From Candidatus Dojkabacteria bacterium (lineage in GTDB: Bacteria > Patescibacteria > Dojkabacteria > SC72), in contig JALNYV010000038.1 in the NCBI GenBank assembly GCA_023229785.1, positions 1 through 7,895 of the forward strand: a DNA stretch of 7,895 nt, read 5' to 3'. Below the pieces are notes generated by a model. That model searched no databases, had not been told where the DNA came from, and saw nothing but the letters and a program-made list of their open reading frames with translations. The translations under genes and the position numbers were made by a program. Shown piece after piece: positions 5,779 through 7,895 of this stretch (positions within the stretch are counted from its first letter, which is position 1; each line of letters starts with the position of its first letter).

Positions 5779-6228
5779 TTATTCCACCTCAAAGTATATA
5801 CCATTACCATAGAAGTATATTGTAGTGGCTGTTATTGCAAGACCCACTCTTTGTTGAAGATGTCCACTACTTGGAACAGATGAAGATATAGCTCCGGCAG
5901 TTGTATCGCTTACAAATAAATCTACTCCGGGAGTCCAGGCCCAGCCAGAATTTGTAATCAATCCTTCTATCATTACTATATCACTTGATGCTGCTGTAAT
6001 ATCGGCAGTTGCCATGCCAAAACATCTCATGGTGGTGGATACATCACCCATAGCTTTAAGAACTGTACCAGCAGATGTTATATATAATAAATCATACTTA
6101 CTAACTCCACCGGCACCGGCAGTTAGTTTAATAGAAGCAAGAGCATTGTATTCACCAGATGCAGGAATATCCCATTTTCCATGGCTAAAATCTCCAGCTA
6201 CATTAACATCAGTTCTAAATCTTACCAT
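5779..6228 (-). CDS. Small beta-rich virion-like protein (decoration or fibre module)
   Basis: 149 residues, rich in Gly, Ala, Ser and Thr, with a run of short predicted beta-strands and no Cys-based or catalytic motif. The segment from KYDLLYITSAGTVLKAM through GVDLFVSDTTAGAI to RVGLAITATTIYFYGN resembles modules I associate with phage tail-fibre C-termini and capsid decoration proteins (parameter-like text DLxVSxTAGxL...P...Q.VGxAxxxxTIYF). I cannot name the family. It is the first gene of the minus-strand unit; the SD GAGGA lies 7 nt before ATG 6228. No signal peptide is seen. Its place immediately upstream of the Ser-Pro gene suggests that the two are made together and may belong to the same particle surface. 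Confidence 0.6.
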   Translation of the reverse strand: MVRFRTDVNVAGDFSHGKWDIPASGEYNALASIKLTAGAGGVSKYDLLYITSAGTVLKAMGDVSTTMRCFGMATADITAASSDIVMIEGLITNSGWAWTPGVDLFVSDTTAGAISSSVPSSGHLQQRVGLAITATTIYFYGNGIYFEVE

Positions 6229-6252
6229 CTATATTTCCTCAGTGCATTTCAG

Positions 6253-6280
6253 TATATTTATTAATCTTTAATATATTTAT
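6253..6280 (-). promoter_or_regulatory. Direct repeat ATAAATATA x2 in the divergent control region
   Basis: On the minus strand ATAAATATA occurs at 6280-6272 and again at 6261-6253, 19 nt apart. Both lie 25-52 nt upstream of the virion-like gene. Each resembles the T4-type late promoter core (TATAAATA), reading CATAAATA and AATAAATA. TATACT at 6256-6251 could instead be an ordinary -10 box, though no good -35 is seen. In such AT-rich DNA chance is a serious alternative. This is the only non-coding place where a promoter for the minus-strand unit can sit. Confidence 0.3.
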
Positions 6281-6294
6281 GAAATCTGACTTGG

Positions 6295-6323
6295 TTTACA
6301 TTTCTAAGTAAATGGGATATAAT
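6295..6323 (+). promoter_or_regulatory. Sigma70-type promoter for the plus-strand unit
   Basis: TTTACA (6295-6300) and TATAAT (6318-6323) are separated by exactly 17 nt, one mismatch from the full consensus. Transcription should begin near 6330. That would place the ATGs at 6322 and 6326 upstream of the transcript and fits translation from GTG 6347 with its SD at 6337-6341. Confidence 0.7.
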
Positions 6324-6346
6324 GAATGAAAAGCCTGGAGGGTAAA

Positions 6347-6643
6347 GTGATATTTATATTAGGATTATTTATTGGTGCTTTATTGGGTGTTGTTATAATA
6401 GCTCTTGTGCGGATAAATAAATCAAAAGATATATTAGAGGATATGCACAGTCTTGCAACACAAGCAAAGATTGTGGGCGCTTTATATTCAATGCGGCTAT
6501 ACAACATGGCCAATGATTATTTGTCTAATAAACCAATAAAAGATGAGGTAAAATGTCCTGCTTGTGATGTTACTTATTATGAATGTAAATGTGGATTGTG
6601 TAAGGATAAAGAATCATGGAAAACAACTTTTGGGTTAAAGTAG
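6347..6643 (+). CDS. Small membrane-anchored protein with C-terminal Cys cluster
   Basis: I place the start at GTG 6347 (98 aa): GGAGG at 6337-6341 lies 5 nt upstream, and the promoter at 6295-6323 would put the in-frame ATG 6326 outside the mRNA. Read this way, the protein begins directly with a membrane helix (residues 1-21, IFILGLFIGALLGVVIIALV) followed by positive residues RINKSK, so the N-terminus is probably outside or anchor-like and the rest cytoplasmic. A helical middle (25-60) leads to C70-x2-C73-x6-C80-x-C82-G-x-C85, a probable zinc site. The function is unknown. The same Cys pattern appears in the next gene. It overlaps that gene by 28 nt. Confidence 0.6.
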   Translation: MIFILGLFIGALLGVVIIALVRINKSKDILEDMHSLATQAKIVGALYSMRLYNMANDYLSNKPIKDEVKCPACDVTYYECKCGLCKDKESWKTTFGLK

Positions 6644-6843
6644 AACAGTGTAATCATGAAAATTTAAGTCCGTTCTATTTAAGTGGCGGTAGATGTGACA
6701 CCCCATATTGTACTGTATATGAATACCACTGTTTAGATTGTGGAGTTTATATTTCAGAGTGTGGATGTGGCACTAATTGTGGCCTTGATGGTTGGTCATG
6801 GCACAGGCGGCAGAATTGGAATATAAGAAAATATGGGAGATAA
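6616..6843 (+). CDS. Cys-rich small protein, probable zinc binder
   Basis: 75 residues with Cys at 12, 27, 32, 39, 42, 49, 51 and 55 and His at 14. The core C39-x2-C42-x6-C49-x-C51-G-x2-C55 nearly repeats the C-terminal pattern of the gene before it, including the Glu just before the third Cys. The tail is Trp- and Arg-rich (GWSWHRRQNWNIRKYGR), which could contact nucleic acid. The SD AAGGA is 9 nt upstream of ATG 6616, inside the preceding gene. The function is unknown; the Cys spacing suggests one or two zinc sites. Confidence 0.6.
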   Translation: MENNFWVKVEQCNHENLSPFYLSGGRCDTPYCTVYEYHCLDCGVYISECGCGTNCGLDGWSWHRRQNWNIRKYGR

Positions 6844-6844
6844 T

Positions 6845-7114
6845 ATGGGTATATTGCAGTCATTTAAATCTTTGTTTGGTAAAGAAAGAGAAGAAAGAGA
6901 AGAAGATCAGTTAATTTATAAAACACCATGTCATTATAATGAATGTGCATATCATTATCAATATGGCATACCTATATATAGTTTAGATGTGCCAGTAAAA
7001 CATATGATATTCCCATGCACACTTTTAGCTTGTTTGTTTTGTGTGCGGTTTGATAGAAATAATGATATGTTTATAAAAGATAAACTAAGAGGAAAAATCC
7101 CAGAAGGAGATTAA
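6845..7114 (+). CDS. Small Cys/His-containing protein of unknown function
   Basis: ATG 6845 (89 aa) is preferred to the in-frame ATG 6833, because GGGAG at 6835-6839 is 5 nt upstream and the start is one base after the previous stop. The N-terminus is a possible amphipathic helix, GILQSFKSLFGKEREEREE, ending in a charged stretch. Cys29-His30, Cys34, His37 and then C58, C63 and C66 could form zinc sites; the stretch around 54-68 (MIFPCTLLACLFCVRF) is hydrophobic and Cys-rich. I do not recognise the family. The end is followed after 4 nt by the next gene. Confidence 0.55.
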   Translation: MGILQSFKSLFGKEREEREEDQLIYKTPCHYNECAYHYQYGIPIYSLDVPVKHMIFPCTLLACLFCVRFDRNNDMFIKDKLRGKIPEGD

Positions 7115-7118
7115 TTAT

Positions 7119-7286
7119 ATGGCAGTTGAAACACTTATAAAGCGCACAATTTATCAGGTTAAGTGTGAATGTGGCTATAATGAAACATGGAACGATAAAC
7201 CACCCAGAGAAATACAATGTCCAAATTGTAAGCAGTGGTTAAAACCCGAGCCAATTAGTTGGACTGGACCAGATACTTTTAAATAG
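7119..7286 (+). CDS. 55-aa zinc-ribbon protein
   Basis: The frame ATG 7119 to TAG 7284-7286 encodes MAVETLIKRTIYQVKCECGY..., with C16-x-C18 and C34-x2-C37 (CPNCKQW) 15 residues apart: the classic two-knuckle layout of a small zinc ribbon. AAGGAG at 7104-7109 is a full SD, 9 nt before the start. It fills the gap between two genes of the same unit, so it is very likely real despite its length. Zinc ribbons of this size often bind nucleic acid or a polymerase; which applies here is unknown. Confidence 0.7.
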   Translation: MAVETLIKRTIYQVKCECGYNETWNDKPPREIQCPNCKQWLKPEPISWTGPDTFK

Positions 7287-7294
7287 GAGATATA

Positions 7295-7483
7295 ATGAAC
7301 AAATGTAAAACATGTAAATGGTGTCAACACCCAGAGTGGGCTGTACTAATACCTGGATTTATGATTTGTGTACATGTAAATGCTGGTAATACTGGTAGAT
7401 TAGATGTGCAGCGGCTACTTGATGATAATAAACATTGTGGCAAATCAGCTAAATGGTGGGAGGCTAAAGATGATATTATTTGA
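7295..7483 (+). CDS. Small Cys-rich protein (CxxCxxCxH... CxH...CG...WE type)
   Basis: 62 residues: C4-x2-C7-x2-C10-x-H12, C25-x-H27, C48-G, then KWWE. Small phage proteins with an N-terminal Cys triplet, a later C-x-H and a final CGxxxxxWE pattern are common and uncharacterised; four of the Cys/His residues probably hold zinc. AGGAG (7285-7289) overlaps the stop of the preceding gene and lies 5 nt before ATG 7295. The 3' end overlaps the next gene by 14 nt. Confidence 0.6.
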   Translation: MNKCKTCKWCQHPEWAVLIPGFMICVHVNAGNTGRLDVQRLLDDNKHCGKSAKWWEAKDDII

Positions 7484-7820
7484 GCAGTACCCATTGAACG
7501 GGCTAGATACATTTGAAGATGAAGTTTTATTCCTACTTGCCAACAAAATTGATTTGATTGCTGGCATGAATAAAAATTCATCTATCACAACAAATAGAGT
7601 TACTGGATGTTGTATACAGTATTGCGCGGCTAATCCAGATCATGTTGATGTTGGTAAGATTATGACCAGACTGTGTAAAATACTCAAGAAATATAATAAA
7701 AGCTTTAAAGGACTGTTTGAATTTAAACTTCACATGAACATAAACGGTAAATACAAGCTAAATATACAGGAGAACATGGCGGATATATCAACAGAGACTA
7801 AAAAGATTTTGGGTAAATAA
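7470..7820 (+). CDS. Hypothetical 116-aa protein
   Basis: The start is taken at ATG 7470 (MILFEQYPL) because GGGAGG at 7458-7463 is 6 nt upstream; the longer in-frame ATG 7404 has no SD and would overlap the previous gene widely. The protein is mixed alpha/beta, has a VTGCCIQYC patch, and is Lys-rich towards the C-terminus (KILKKYNKSFKG... TKKILGK). No catalytic motif is recognised. The stop TAA overlaps the next ATG by one base (TAATG), so translation is probably coupled. Confidence 0.55.
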   Translation: MILFEQYPLNGLDTFEDEVLFLLANKIDLIAGMNKNSSITTNRVTGCCIQYCAANPDHVDVGKIMTRLCKILKKYNKSFKGLFEFKLHMNINGKYKLNIQENMADISTETKKILGK

Positions 7821-7895
7821 TGAAACAATATAGAATAGTAATTTTGGGAAAATTTAATTCATATTTAAGCTATTTCTTGATGGGCAGTATGCAAG
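7820..7895 (+). CDS. Start of a further gene, cut by the right edge
   Basis: ATG 7820 overlaps the preceding stop (TAATG), and GGG lies 6 nt upstream. The visible 25 residues read MKQYRIVILGKFNSYLSYFL..., a beta-strand plus glycine start of a Rossmann-like fold. That is too little to name a product. Confidence 0.4.
   Translation, partial: MKQYRIVILGKFNSYLSYFLMGSMQ

Noticed and set aside
4951..6228. Diversity-generating retroelement variable region in the repeat or virion-like gene
   Set aside because: No reverse transcriptase, template repeat or adenine-biased variable copy is visible in the window.
6351..6358. Exact TATAAATA on the minus strand (TATTTATA on plus) as a T4-like late promoter
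   Set aside because: It lies inside the plus-strand coding region, 123 nt from the virion-like gene, and one such 8-mer in AT-rich DNA is not significant alone.

Overview
This AT-rich window most resembles accessory DNA of a tailed bacteriophage or prophage, probably from an environmental genome. The signs are short, tightly packed genes with ATGA-type overlaps, strong Shine-Dalgarno (SD) sites, a NUMOD3/HNH homing-endonuclease gene, a small virion-like beta-rich protein and a run of tiny Cys-rich proteins. The standard genetic code fits throughout. No tRNA, rRNA, CRISPR array, integrase or terminase is visible, so the host and phage type cannot be named.

Layout. Two divergent transcription units meet at about 6229-6346. 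The minus-strand unit runs from 6228 to the left edge. In transcription order it holds a 149-aa virion-like protein, a 270-aa Ser-Pro repeat protein, a GT2 glycosyltransferase, a GT-A-like protein (copy 1), an RmlD-like NAD(P)-dependent sugar reductase, a second GT-A-like paralogue (copy 2), a TylF/MycE-like O-methyltransferase, a truncated glycosyltransferase-like gene, a NUMOD3 + HNH endonuclease split by a frameshift, and a glycosyltransferase-like gene cut by the window edge. From 4923 down to 308 the genes overlap or lie 1 nt apart, so this looks like one operon with no internal terminator.

The plus-strand unit (6347 to the right edge) starts at a near-consensus sigma70-type promoter (TTTACA, 17 nt, TATAAT). 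It encodes at least seven small proteins: one with an N-terminal membrane helix and a C-terminal Cys cluster, four Cys-rich probable zinc binders, one unknown 116-aa protein, and a gene that runs off the window. One of them (7119-7286, 55 aa) is short and easy to miss.

How the genes may work together (inference). The virion-like gene and the low-complexity Ser-Pro gene sit directly upstream of, and co-directional with, several glycosyltransferases, a nucleotide-sugar reductase and a sugar-type O-methyltransferase. The simplest reading is a phage glycosylation cassette that builds and attaches a methylated deoxy-sugar-like glycan to a virion surface protein, with the Ser-Pro protein as an attractive acceptor. 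Modification of host surface glycans or of DNA is an alternative that the sequence does not exclude. The left end shows a homing endonuclease lying between a broken and an apparently intact member of one glycosyltransferase family.
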